From: a virus
DNA: 23,312 nt
Direction: 5' to 3' (one strand)
Virus record (IMG/VR): IMGVR_UViG_3300011445_000068
Span: 1 to 23,312 of that record
Shown: positions 16,733 through 22,095 of the stretch, in pieces
Layout: the number at the start of each line of letters is the position of its first letter
Numbering within the stretch: the first letter of the stretch is position 1
Position numbers and translations under genes: made by a program
Notes under the pieces: model-generated
Databases searched by the model: none
What the model saw: the letters and a program-made list of their open reading frames with translations, nothing else
What the model was told of the DNA's origin: nothing

Positions 16733-16981
16733 CTAGACCTTCTTTTTGCCGCCGATCTTGGTCGGCCCTTGCGTGCGGCGGATGTAGTCGCGGGGGACTT
16801 TGGGAAGTCCCTCGGCAGCAACGCGCTCGACCTCGGCAGCCGGGATGCGCAGCGCATGGCCGATGCGCGTGTATTTGATCATGTCGTGGCTCATCAGGCG
16901 ATTGAGCGTGGTGATGCTGATCGACAGAACCGCCGCGGCATCGCGCATCGAGTAGGCCAGCGGCCGGACAGGGTCGGTCAT
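16733..16981 (-). CDS. xis: Excisionase-like HTH protein
   Basis: This 82-residue protein has a MerR/excisionase-type helix-turn-helix at about residues 9-54: YSMRDAAAVLSISITTLNRL (recognition helix ITTLNRLMSHD) followed by a wing ending in ALRIPAAEVERVA. The C-terminus is basic (KIGGKKKV). Such proteins bend attachment-site DNA and turn integrase towards excision. It is the last gene of the leftward operon and faces the integrase, the classic int/xis pairing. ATG 16981 overlaps the upstream stop (ATGA, 16978-16981) and has aagga six bases before it. A small DNA-binding regulator is the main alternative. Confidence 0.75.
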   Translation of the reverse strand: MTDPVRPLAYSMRDAAAVLSISITTLNRLMSHDMIKYTRIGHALRIPAAEVERVAAEGLPKVPRDYIRRTQGPTKIGGKKKV

Positions 16982-17313
16982 GGCTTGTCCTTCAGTAGGG
17001 CGCGGGCTTTTTCGCAGGCCAAGGCAAGTGAACCAGGAAAGGCCGCACCCTGATTGTTGACGATGAAGATGGCTTCGTGCTGCCGATCGACAATCTCCTG
17101 CAAAGCCGCTCGCAGCCGATCGATCTCGGCTTGGCCGCCTTTGTCAGCAGCTCGCCACATCCCGTCCAGTTCGTCCACTTTGGCGCGCAGCCGCTCGATC
17201 TCGTCGGCGGCTTCATGGCGTTCTTTCGTGAGCGCTGAGATAACGTCCCAAAGCTGGTCGGGATTGTGCGTCAGTCCATGCGTGCGGCGCAGCCGGTCCA
17301 CGAGGTCGGTCAT
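16978..17313 (-). CDS. Coiled-coil phage protein, paralogue of upstream gene
   Basis: This 111-residue protein of unknown function starts MTDLVDRLRR and continues with EAADEIERLRAKVDELDG, a clear coiled coil (about residues 30-75). Its end is SLALACEKARALLKDKP. Upstream, the 66-residue gene also starts MTDLVDRLR, has EAADEIERLR and ends EARAALGGKP, so the two are paralogues from a local duplication followed by an indel. MTDLVxRLR...ADEIERLR proteins are widespread in phages without known role. ATG 17313 overlaps the upstream stop (ATGA, 17310-17313) behind gggggaaa. It could be an oligomerising partner of another early protein; no catalytic motif is seen. Confidence 0.75.
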   Translation of the reverse strand: MTDLVDRLRRTHGLTHNPDQLWDVISALTKERHEAADEIERLRAKVDELDGMWRAADKGGQAEIDRLRAALQEIVDRQHEAIFIVNNQGAAFPGSLALACEKARALLKDKP

Positions 17314-17510
17314 GGCTTTCCCCCGAGTGCGGCGCGGGCCTCGCGAACGGCGCGGGGGTCGTTGGAGCTATCTTCGATCTCCCGTAGCGTCTTGCGCAGG
17401 CGCTCGATCTCGTCGGCGGCCTCCTGATAAAGTACGGCATCGCCGTAGGCATGTTGCGAACTCGCAAGTTCGTCGGCCTTGTAGCGCAGCCGATCCACCA
17501 AATCAGTCAT
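17310..17510 (-). CDS. Small coiled-coil phage protein, paralogue of downstream gene
   Basis: A 66-residue protein, MTDLVDRLRYKADELASSQ at the start, with QEAADEIERLRKTLREIED (about 29-47) forming the coiled coil. It shares head, coiled-coil core and tail with the 111-residue neighbour but lacks the latter's middle insert. ATG 17510 has a strong ggggagg six bases upstream. A 16-codon ORF (17503-17553, MIEAMHRRRNGEARHD) lies between it and the winged-helix gene, overlapping both as ATGA and by 8 bases, and may simply carry ribosomes onto this start. Function unknown. Confidence 0.7.
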   Translation of the reverse strand: MTDLVDRLRYKADELASSQHAYGDAVLYQEAADEIERLRKTLREIEDSSNDPRAVREARAALGGKP

Positions 17511-17549
17511 GCCGCGCCTCCCCGTTCCGGCGTCGGTGCATGGCCTCGA

Positions 17550-17792
17550 TCATCGCAGCCTCTCCTGTATGCGCGCCACTTCCTGCCAGCCCATCTCGGT
17601 CAGCGTGATGCCGTCCTCGTCGGTATTACCAAAGCGGCCGTGGTGCGAGAGCTTGGCGTAGCCGCGTGCGATCAGCTCGTCGACCGTTCCAGGTGGCCCA
17701 AGCTCTTTGCGCGGCGTCCACTCCTCGCGGCTCAGCCACAGCAGCACCAGGTGGTCGGTGATCAGCGGCTGGAAAGCGGTGCGGCCGGTCAT
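17550..17792 (-). CDS. Small winged-helix-like protein
   Basis: This 80-residue protein has the pattern of a winged helix: helix 1 ITDHLVLLWLSREE, helix 2-3 TPRKELGPPGTVDELIARGYAKLS, and a wing/beta hairpin DEDGITLTEMGWQEVARI. The motif 'TxDxLxxRGYxxL...ITLTxxGxxxV' is common in phage and bacterial transcription regulators. It may bind DNA and modulate early or lysogenic transcription; that is inferred from fold-like pattern only. I chose ATG 17792, which overlaps the stop of the 29-residue ORF (ATGA, 17789-17792). An earlier in-frame GTG/ATG run would read through that ORF and gives an unlikely Gly-rich head. Confidence 0.6.
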   Translation of the reverse strand: MTGRTAFQPLITDHLVLLWLSREEWTPRKELGPPGTVDELIARGYAKLSHHGRFGNTDEDGITLTEMGWQEVARIQERLR

Positions 17793-17878
17793 GGCGTGAA
17801 CCACACCAGCAGGACGAGCCCAACCAGTCCGGCCACCGCCGCCAGCATCAGCGCCAAACCCAGTAGCTCCGCCCTCAT
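17789..17878 (-). CDS. 29-residue single-helix membrane peptide
   Basis: This tiny ORF lies between recT and the winged-helix gene. It starts ATG 17878 inside the recT stop (ATGA, 17875-17878) and ends TGA inside the next start (ATGA, 17789-17792), so it is coupled on both sides. The peptide is one hydrophobic helix, MRAELLGLALMLAAVAG then LVGLVLLVWFTP, with a single Arg near the N-terminus, giving a predicted membrane span. It is too short for ordinary gene calling. Without it there would be an unexplained 82-base gap in an otherwise overlapping operon. Function unknown; small single-span phage peptides can act in exclusion, lysis timing or membrane-protein modulation. Confidence 0.6.
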   Translation of the reverse strand: MRAELLGLALMLAAVAGLVGLVLLVWFTP

Positions 17879-18837
17879 GTCGACTTCTCCACATAGAGTG
17901 CGATCAGGTCGCTGAGCGCCGACTGGATGGACGGATGCTCATGGTCCTTCAGCTTGACCAGAGTGTCGGCGTAGTGCGTGTGCCAAGCATCGGCCTGCTC
18001 CAGCGTCGCCGTCTCCAGATACCCGGTGCTCCAGGTGAAGAACGCTTTCGGCGTCTTGTGCGCCGGCCAGTTCACCGGCTCGAGGATGTCCGCGGGCTCG
18101 ACGTCGATGATGGTGCCCTTGGCTTGCGGGCCTTCTGCGTCGCCGTGTAGCTCACCCTTAGTGTCAAGGTGGGCGGGATCACCCCGGTCATGTGCGCTAT
18201 CAAGGGCCGCAGCCGTCTGCAAAACGGACATGGGCATATCGCGAGCGAGGCGGCGCTTGCAGGTTTTTTCAACCATTGCTGGATAGCCGATAAAGGGGTC
18301 GTTCCACGGACTGTCCTTCTTTTTGGCACCCTGGCTGCGGGCTTTGACATCCTCGATCTCCTCGATCGACATCACTCGAATAATCGGCGGGCGGTCGTTG
18401 CTGGTGGCGCAGGCCCAGGCCGACACGATGCGGGCACCACGAGTGTGGCTCGGTCTATGTTTCACATAGGGCGTTGAACCAAGCTCATACGCAAAGGCGT
18501 CGCCTTCCCTCACGACGCCACCAGTGATCGTGTAGCCGCTTCGTGCCGCCAGCGTGTTGTAGCCCTTGTAGCCGACTTGAAACGTCGCGATCGATCCATA
18601 CGGCACGATGTAGCCCTGCCCGGTCACGCCATCGCATTCGAGGCCGAGCACCGCCGCCGTGGTCGCGGCGTTGACGATCGACTGCACGCTGCACTCGGCC
18701 AGGCGCGGGTTGCGCTCGACCGACATCATCACCGTCCGCATCAGCTTGTCGGCGCTCACCGACGGTGGCAGCAGCTCGGCGAAGATGGTTTTTCGCGCCG
18801 TCAGTTCCTTGTCGATGACGGCGAGGCTAGTCGCCAT
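17875..18837 (-). CDS. recT: RecT family single-strand annealing protein
   Basis: This 320-residue protein begins MATSLAVIDKELTARKTIFA and has the RecT core: CSVQSIVNAATTAAVLGLE, then GQGYIVPYGS, FQVGYKGYNTLAARSGY and WNDPFIGYPAMVEKTCKRR. RecT coats single strands made by its partner exonuclease and pairs them with homologous DNA. The exonuclease partner is two genes upstream in the same operon. ATG 18837 was chosen over an upstream in-frame ATG (18984) because homologues start near here; the 49 extra residues lie within the preceding gene. It overlaps the preceding gene by 11 bases. The C-terminal 80 residues (from about 240) are variable, as is common in the family. Confidence 0.9.
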   Translation of the reverse strand: MATSLAVIDKELTARKTIFAELLPPSVSADKLMRTVMMSVERNPRLAECSVQSIVNAATTAAVLGLECDGVTGQGYIVPYGSIATFQVGYKGYNTLAARSGYTITGGVVREGDAFAYELGSTPYVKHRPSHTRGARIVSAWACATSNDRPPIIRVMSIEEIEDVKARSQGAKKKDSPWNDPFIGYPAMVEKTCKRRLARDMPMSVLQTAAALDSAHDRGDPAHLDTKGELHGDAEGPQAKGTIIDVEPADILEPVNWPAHKTPKAFFTWSTGYLETATLEQADAWHTHYADTLVKLKDHEHPSIQSALSDLIALYVEKST

Positions 18838-19267
18838 GGGGCTTTTTCCATCCGACAGAGTTCTGAAAAATGTAGCCGGGAATGTTCTTTCCCTGCGTGA
18901 CGGCGTGCCCCTCAAGGATTGCCAGGCGGTGGGCAAATCCGGCGGATATTTTGTCGAACAATGCACTTTGCTGCTGTGCATCATGGTGGAGACGCTCGAT
19001 CTTATGCCTCAACTCTTCAATGACCTCGACGGCTTCCGCCATCCGCTGCGGCACACTCGGCGGTCCCGGTTCGCAAGGGACGGCCGCCCGCACTCTGGAT
19101 ACGGACAGCGCGCCAAAATTTGGAATGCGCTTTAGCTCATCGTCTTTTGCGCGGCGAAGTTGTCCGACGACCAAAATCCCCGCATTCGCCAATGTGCGCT
19201 GCATTTTGGGGGTGAATGACTTTATCCGTTCGACGGGAAGCTCGTCTGGGAGTCGCCTCTTGGCCAT
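18827..19267 (-). CDS. Protein with RNA polymerase alpha-CTD-like helix-hairpin-helix and coiled coil
   Basis: A 146-residue protein. Residues about 17-63, covering SFTPKMQRTLANAGILVVGQ and then ELKRIPNFGALSVSRVRAAV, follow the alpha-CTD pattern 'S.R..NCL...NI..IGDL....E.ELL..PNLG..SL.EI...L', including the final helix-hairpin-helix PNFG turn. Residues about 75-115 are helical and may dimerise (AVEVIEELRHKIERLHHDA). The rest of RpoA is absent. ATG 19267 overlaps the previous stop (TGATG); a GTG at 19270 is the alternative. The domain binds DNA in RNA polymerase, so this could be a transcription modulator or a DNA-binding accessory to the exonuclease-RecT pair it separates. Domain resemblance is seen; role is speculation. 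Confidence 0.7.
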   Translation of the reverse strand: MAKRRLPDELPVERIKSFTPKMQRTLANAGILVVGQLRRAKDDELKRIPNFGALSVSRVRAAVPCEPGPPSVPQRMAEAVEVIEELRHKIERLHHDAQQQSALFDKISAGFAHRLAILEGHAVTQGKNIPGYIFQNSVGWKKPHGD

Positions 19268-19290
19268 CACCCGGCCTCGATGGTTGAGCG
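19267..19290 (-). repeat. Gene-end repeat copy, RSTIEAG-stop (downstream)
   Basis: A 24-base segment coding RSTIEAG plus TGA at the end of the 65-residue gene. It matches 19461-19484 at 21 of 24 bases; the three differences are all third-codon, synonymous positions, and a 15-base run is identical. Confidence 0.8.
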
Positions 19291-19464
19291 CAGCTTTTCG
19301 ACGTACTCCTCGAACGCCTGAAGGACGGCCGGCTCCAGAAAAACGATGTTGGTCTTGCTGATGCCGTCGTACGCATAGAGTTCGATCTGATAGCCGTCAT
19401 AGCTCGCATAGAGGCCATCGCCGAGGTAGGTGTCTTTCGGGTCCTTGGTCGGTTCCATAGTCAT
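19267..19464 (-). CDS. Small conserved phage protein of unknown function
   Basis: A 65-residue acidic protein, MTMEPTKDPKDTYLGDGLYA followed by SYDGYQIELYAYDGISKTN, IVFLEPAVLQAFEEYVEKL and RSTIEAG. The DGLYASYDGYQIxLxAYDG...VFLEPxVLxAFxxYV pattern is one I know from small hypothetical proteins near phage recombination genes; it has no assigned role. It is probably a compact alpha/beta fold. ATG 19464 overlaps the exonuclease stop (ATGA, 19461-19464); an inner ATG at 19458 is possible. Its last codons are a near copy of the last codons of the exonuclease gene, see the repeats at 19267-19290 and 19461-19484. Confidence 0.75.
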   Translation of the reverse strand: MTMEPTKDPKDTYLGDGLYASYDGYQIELYAYDGISKTNIVFLEPAVLQAFEEYVEKLRSTIEAG

Positions 19465-19484
19465 CCTGCTTCGATGGTTGAGCG
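19461..19484 (-). repeat. Gene-end repeat copy, RSTIEAG-stop (upstream)
   Basis: A 24-base segment coding RSTIEAG plus TGA at the end of the exonuclease gene. It is the partner of 19267-19290, offset by 194 bases. Together they bracket the 65-residue gene. Confidence 0.8.
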
Positions 19485-20387
19485 CGGCCCATCGCCGACG
19501 ATGCCGTTGTCGCTCGGTTCGACGGTCATGCGGACATAGCCGCGCTTGTCCTGCTTCACGTTGACGTTGAAGCCGGGGATCTTGAGCAGCTCGGCATCCT
19601 CGGCCGCAGCGAGAAGCTTGGCCTTCGACGCCGTCTTCTGCCGCTCGAATCCGGCCAGTTGTTCGGAGGCATAGCGATAGAGGCTGGCCTCCGTGTTCAG
19701 GTCGTCGTCGGGGATCTCGACGATCTTCCGGGGCTCCCGCGCCGGCCAGATCAGCCGCATGATCGAAAGCTCGGCGTCGGTCCCGGTGGGCTCGGGCCGA
19801 CGCTTCGCCTTCACGCTCTCCCAGAACATCTGGACCTTGAGTTCGATCTCGCTGATCACCGCCGGGATCGGCCGCCGGATGATCGCCGGCATCAGCGTCC
19901 CGGTCTGCATGACCAGGACGGCGATGGCCGCCCACGACCGCCCGGTCACCGCCAACTGGTGCTGTACCTGAAGCTCGTACTGCGGCGGCGCCCGGTCGTC
20001 GGACCAGTGCTCGGCGTAATCCTTGTAGTCGAACACCACCTTGGTCTCGCAGATGCCCGGCCCCCATTCGTGGTCGACGATGTCGAAATCGAGCGTGCAG
20101 CCCATGCCGGTGACCGTCGGGTGGAGGTGGTACTCGCGAGACCGCTCGATCTTCCAGCCCAACTCCTTGCCAAGCTGCTCGCCGATGAACGGCTCCAGAT
20201 ATCGACCGAGCGCCATCTTGTTGTTCTCTTCGATGACGTGCTCGGTGATGCCGCTCTTCTCGGCGTAGAGCGTAAACTCGGTCATCCACGGGCTAGCGCC
20301 GAACAGGGCGGCGATGTCGGACCCGCCAATGTTGCGCTTCCTCAGTTCGTGCCACTGCTTGTCGTCTTCGATCGTAACTTTCGGCAT
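19461..20387 (-). CDS. YqaJ/lambda-type alkaline exonuclease
   Basis: This 308-residue protein is a PD-(D/E)XK recombination nuclease of the YqaJ family. It shows GGSDIAALFGASPWMTEFTLY (in two parts, residues 21-41), an RYLEPFIGE motif with Glu65, the metal-binding Asp100 or Asp102 in CTLDFDIVDHEWG, the catalytic pair Glu114-x-Lys116 in ICETKVVF, and a QYELQVQHQLAVTG motif at 136-149. It degrades one strand of duplex ends so that RecT can anneal the exposed strand. ATG 20387 is preceded by gagaggg at seven bases and overlaps the previous stop (TGATG). A longer frame upstream reads through the 58-residue gene and is not used. It ends in RSTIEAG, shared with the next gene. Confidence 0.92.
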   Translation of the reverse strand: MPKVTIEDDKQWHELRKRNIGGSDIAALFGASPWMTEFTLYAEKSGITEHVIEENNKMALGRYLEPFIGEQLGKELGWKIERSREYHLHPTVTGMGCTLDFDIVDHEWGPGICETKVVFDYKDYAEHWSDDRAPPQYELQVQHQLAVTGRSWAAIAVLVMQTGTLMPAIIRRPIPAVISEIELKVQMFWESVKAKRRPEPTGTDAELSIMRLIWPAREPRKIVEIPDDDLNTEASLYRYASEQLAGFERQKTASKAKLLAAAEDAELLKIPGFNVNVKQDKRGYVRMTVEPSDNGIVGDGPRSTIEAG

Positions 20388-20563
20388 CAGGCAGCCCTCT
20401 CGGCAATCTCGATCAGCAGGTCGGCGATCGCCTCCTGCTCGGTGGCACCCCAGCCCATCGCGTCGCCCGGCTCGTAATCCTCCAGGGTCGCGCACCAGTC
20501 GAAGCCGCGGGAGGGAATCGGCTTGGCGTCGTAGCTGGTCCTGATCGGCAGGGTCGGCTTCAC
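20387..20563 (-). CDS. Small conserved phage protein (GTG start)
   Basis: A 58-residue protein in two pieces MKPTLPIRTSYDAKPIPSR and GFDWCATLEDYEPGDAMGW, ending GATEQEAIADLLIEIAERAA. The 'PIPxRxFDWxATLxxYEPGDxMGWGATEQEAIxDLL' pattern is common in small phage proteins of unknown role, especially near recombination genes. The start is GTG 20563, which makes a GTGA overlap with the upstream stop (20560-20563); its own stop makes TGATG with the exonuclease start. The double coupling and family pattern support it although it is short and starts with GTG. Confidence 0.8.
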   Translation of the reverse strand: MKPTLPIRTSYDAKPIPSRGFDWCATLEDYEPGDAMGWGATEQEAIADLLIEIAERAA

Positions 20564-20805
20564 AGCAGCCTGCCGATCGGCACGCCATGCCTGCTGGCGA
20601 ACAAACAGACGGCGCGGGCCCTGGCGTATTCGCCGGCCTCGTAGTCCCGGAAGGCGCGCTCGGCCTTCTCGAGGTCGTCGTAGTCCTCGTACATCAGGCC
20701 GCCGGTCGTGGTCTCGCGGCCCGGCGTCGGCGACCAGGCGGAGACGACCACAAATTCTGTCGATTGCTCGATCAGCGGCTTAACGAGGGTGAGGGTGTGA
20801 GACAT
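20560..20805 (-). CDS. Small hypothetical protein
   Basis: An 81-residue protein starting MSHTLTLVKPLIEQSTEFVV, with an acidic middle (MYEDYDDLEKAERAFRDYE) and a basic, Leu-ending C-terminus (FASRHGVPIGRLL). I do not recognise a family. The 'EDYDDLEKAERAFRDYEAGEYARARA' part is one or two helices and could be a protein-protein interaction surface. ATG 20805 has ggag six bases upstream; ATG 20817 or 20820 are alternatives that overlap the previous stop (20817-20819). It ends in a GTGA overlap with the next gene. It is a member of the exonuclease-RecT operon, so it is expressed early; its role is unknown. Confidence 0.65.
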   Translation of the reverse strand: MSHTLTLVKPLIEQSTEFVVVSAWSPTPGRETTTGGLMYEDYDDLEKAERAFRDYEAGEYARARAVCLFASRHGVPIGRLL

Positions 20806-20816
20806 TGCGGGCTCCA

Positions 20817-21110
20817 TCATCTGACGACAAGGCGGGGAACGGGTGCGCGCTCGATCGGCCGGCAGCGCAGGCGCCAGCCCTTCTCGGCGCGCGACAGGGC
20901 GATCGCCTCCAGGCAATCGTGGCGGCTGGGGAACGTCTGTCCCATGCGCTTCACGTTTGGCGCGTCGGCGCGCAGTTCGGCGCCGGGCCGCTCGGCCAGG
21001 ATTTCATAATCGAGGGCGAAGGCGCGCGACGCACAGAACAGGATGGCGACGACCAGCGCCCAGGCGAGCAGGCTCAGTGACGCCGCCCACAGGAACCCGC
21101 GCGCGTTCAT
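20817..21110 (-). CDS. Small protein with N-terminal membrane anchor or signal
   Basis: A 97-residue protein, MNARGFLWAASLSLLAWALV then VAILFCASRAFALDYEIL. A Lys/Arg-poor n-region with one Arg is followed by about 22 hydrophobic residues, giving a signal anchor or a signal peptide (possible cleavage near ASRAFA-LD). The remaining about 65 residues (ERPGAELRADAPNVKRMGQT, then SRHDCLEAIALSRAEKGWRL) are soluble with two Cys and would be outside the cytoplasmic membrane. ATG 21110 has gggag seven bases upstream. No family is recognised. It may be a periplasmic or membrane-bound early protein, for example superinfection exclusion, but nothing in the sequence shows that. Confidence 0.6.
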   Translation of the reverse strand: MNARGFLWAASLSLLAWALVVAILFCASRAFALDYEILAERPGAELRADAPNVKRMGQTFPSRHDCLEAIALSRAEKGWRLRCRPIERAPVPRLVVR

Positions 21111-21120
21111 TGCTGCTCCC

Positions 21121-22026
21121 CTAGTCATTGAGAGAATGACGGTCGGGACATTCGTCGGAGAGCAAATCGCTACTAGCGGCAATTTGCTCCTTGGGCTTCG
21201 GACAAACCGTTTGGAGAAGGTCTACCGCCTGTCGGAGTGCGGCCTGCAAATCGCTCACCCTGGCGGTCCTGCCCGGCTTGGCTGCCCATTCCGCCAGCGT
21301 TGCCTGATCGGGCGGTGTGGCGGCGCCAAAGGCCGTCCCGGTGCCTAGCCACTTCTGTAGAACGTCCTGCCGCTTGCTGCGCTCGATCTCGTCCTTGGTG
21401 TGGAGGTTGACGTGTTGGTACTTGGTCGCGAACTGGAGGTCCGTTCCCTTGAAGTCGGGGTCAACCTCCTCGCGGGTCTTGCCCTTGAGGACCACCGCCG
21501 CCGGTTGCGGGCGGGGCGGCTGGTCCTGCATCACGTCGGGGATGCGCTGGACGCGACGGCGCTGCCGCTGTGCATGGCCTGACAGATGAGAACCACGACG
21601 AACGGCGTTTTTGGTACCCTTACCGGTTTGGGTAAGGGTACCAATTCCGCGTTTCGGCACACTTTCCCAGATCGTGCGCACTTTATACGACGTGCTTGCC
21701 TGCAGCATCTTGCGTCCCGCCTCGGGGTCGCGGGCGAATCCGGCTGTGGCTTTGATCTCGTTGGCCGTCATGATCCGCAAGTCATTCCGCACCAGCCAGC
21801 GGCTGTATGCATTGGTGTCGGGATACTGCCTGCGGGCCTCCAGGATGACCTCGCCAAGCTCGATCGTCGCCTCGATCCATTCCGCTCGCGCAGTCTGGGA
21901 TAGCGTCCGCGCAGTCTGGGATAGCGTCTGAGCGCGGGTGATCTTGTCGAAGGCGGCGCGGTAGCGCTCGGCCAGCGGGTCGACCTGGTTGGTGCTCTGC
22001 GTCGGCACCGGCATTTCGTTCGTCAT
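21121..22026 (-). CDS. DUF3102-like helical protein
   Basis: A 301-residue protein. The N-terminal third (about residues 18-110) is helical, with AEWIEATIELGEVILEARRQ followed by YPDTNAYSRWLVRNDLRIMT. This recalls the DUF3102-type pattern 'GELLLEAK...P.G.F..WL......S..TA...M..A', but the match is by eye. A Q/P/R-rich linker follows, and the C-terminal half includes DEIERSKRQDVLQKWLGTG. The start ATG 22026 sits eight bases after ggagg; a GTG at 22032 is too close to it. The gene carries a perfect 21-bp tandem duplication (21887-21928), which gives LSQTAR twice, and a perfect 14-bp inverted repeat (21611-21644). An intrinsic terminator lies just upstream. Function unknown. Confidence 0.65.
   Translation of the reverse strand: MTNEMPVPTQSTNQVDPLAERYRAAFDKITRAQTLSQTARTLSQTARAEWIEATIELGEVILEARRQYPDTNAYSRWLVRNDLRIMTANEIKATAGFARDPEAGRKMLQASTSYKVRTIWESVPKRGIGTLTQTGKGTKNAVRRGSHLSGHAQRQRRRVQRIPDVMQDQPPRPQPAAVVLKGKTREEVDPDFKGTDLQFATKYQHVNLHTKDEIERSKRQDVLQKWLGTGTAFGAATPPDQATLAEWAAKPGRTARVSDLQAALRQAVDLLQTVCPKPKEQIAASSDLLSDECPDRHSLND
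21611..21644. repeat. Perfect 14-bp inverted repeat inside a coding region
   Basis: Arm 1 ttggtacccttacc (21611-21624), a 6-nt loop, and arm 2 ggtaagggtaccaa (21631-21644) match perfectly. On neither strand does a T-run follow the stem, so it is not an intrinsic terminator. It codes GTLTQTGKGT, apparently an unconstrained linker. Confidence 0.85.
21887..21928 (-). repeat. Perfect 21-bp tandem duplication in a CDS
   Basis: The 21-base unit cgcgcagtctgggatagcgt plus c occurs at 21887-21907 and 21908-21928 without a mismatch. It is in frame and inserts exactly one heptad (seven residues) into a helix of the DUF3102-like protein. Confidence 0.9.
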
Positions 22027-22040
22027 CGTCACATCCTCCG

Positions 22041-22073
22041 AAAAAGGGGGGCGCCCTTCCCAAAGCGCCCCCC
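22041..22073 (-). terminator. Intrinsic terminator (minus strand) after the first early gene
   Basis: Read on the minus strand: a 9-bp stem (ggggggcgc 22046-22054 paired with gcgcccccc 22065-22073), a 10-nt loop, then TTTTT (22045-22041). It lies between the ParB/DGQHR-like gene and the DUF3102-like gene, a few bases before the ggagg of the latter. It should attenuate or gate transcription into the recombination operon. Confidence 0.85.
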
Positions 22074-22095
22074 GGTTCGTCCCCTCGATGGATGC

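Noticed and set aside
19267-20289. 340-codon minus-strand frame across the exonuclease
   Set aside because: Only its last 65 codons (from 19464) are a plausible protein; the rest is a shadow of the exonuclease frame.
21611-21644. Intrinsic terminator at the 14-bp inverted repeat
   Set aside because: No T-run follows the stem on either strand; kept only as an unexplained inverted repeat.
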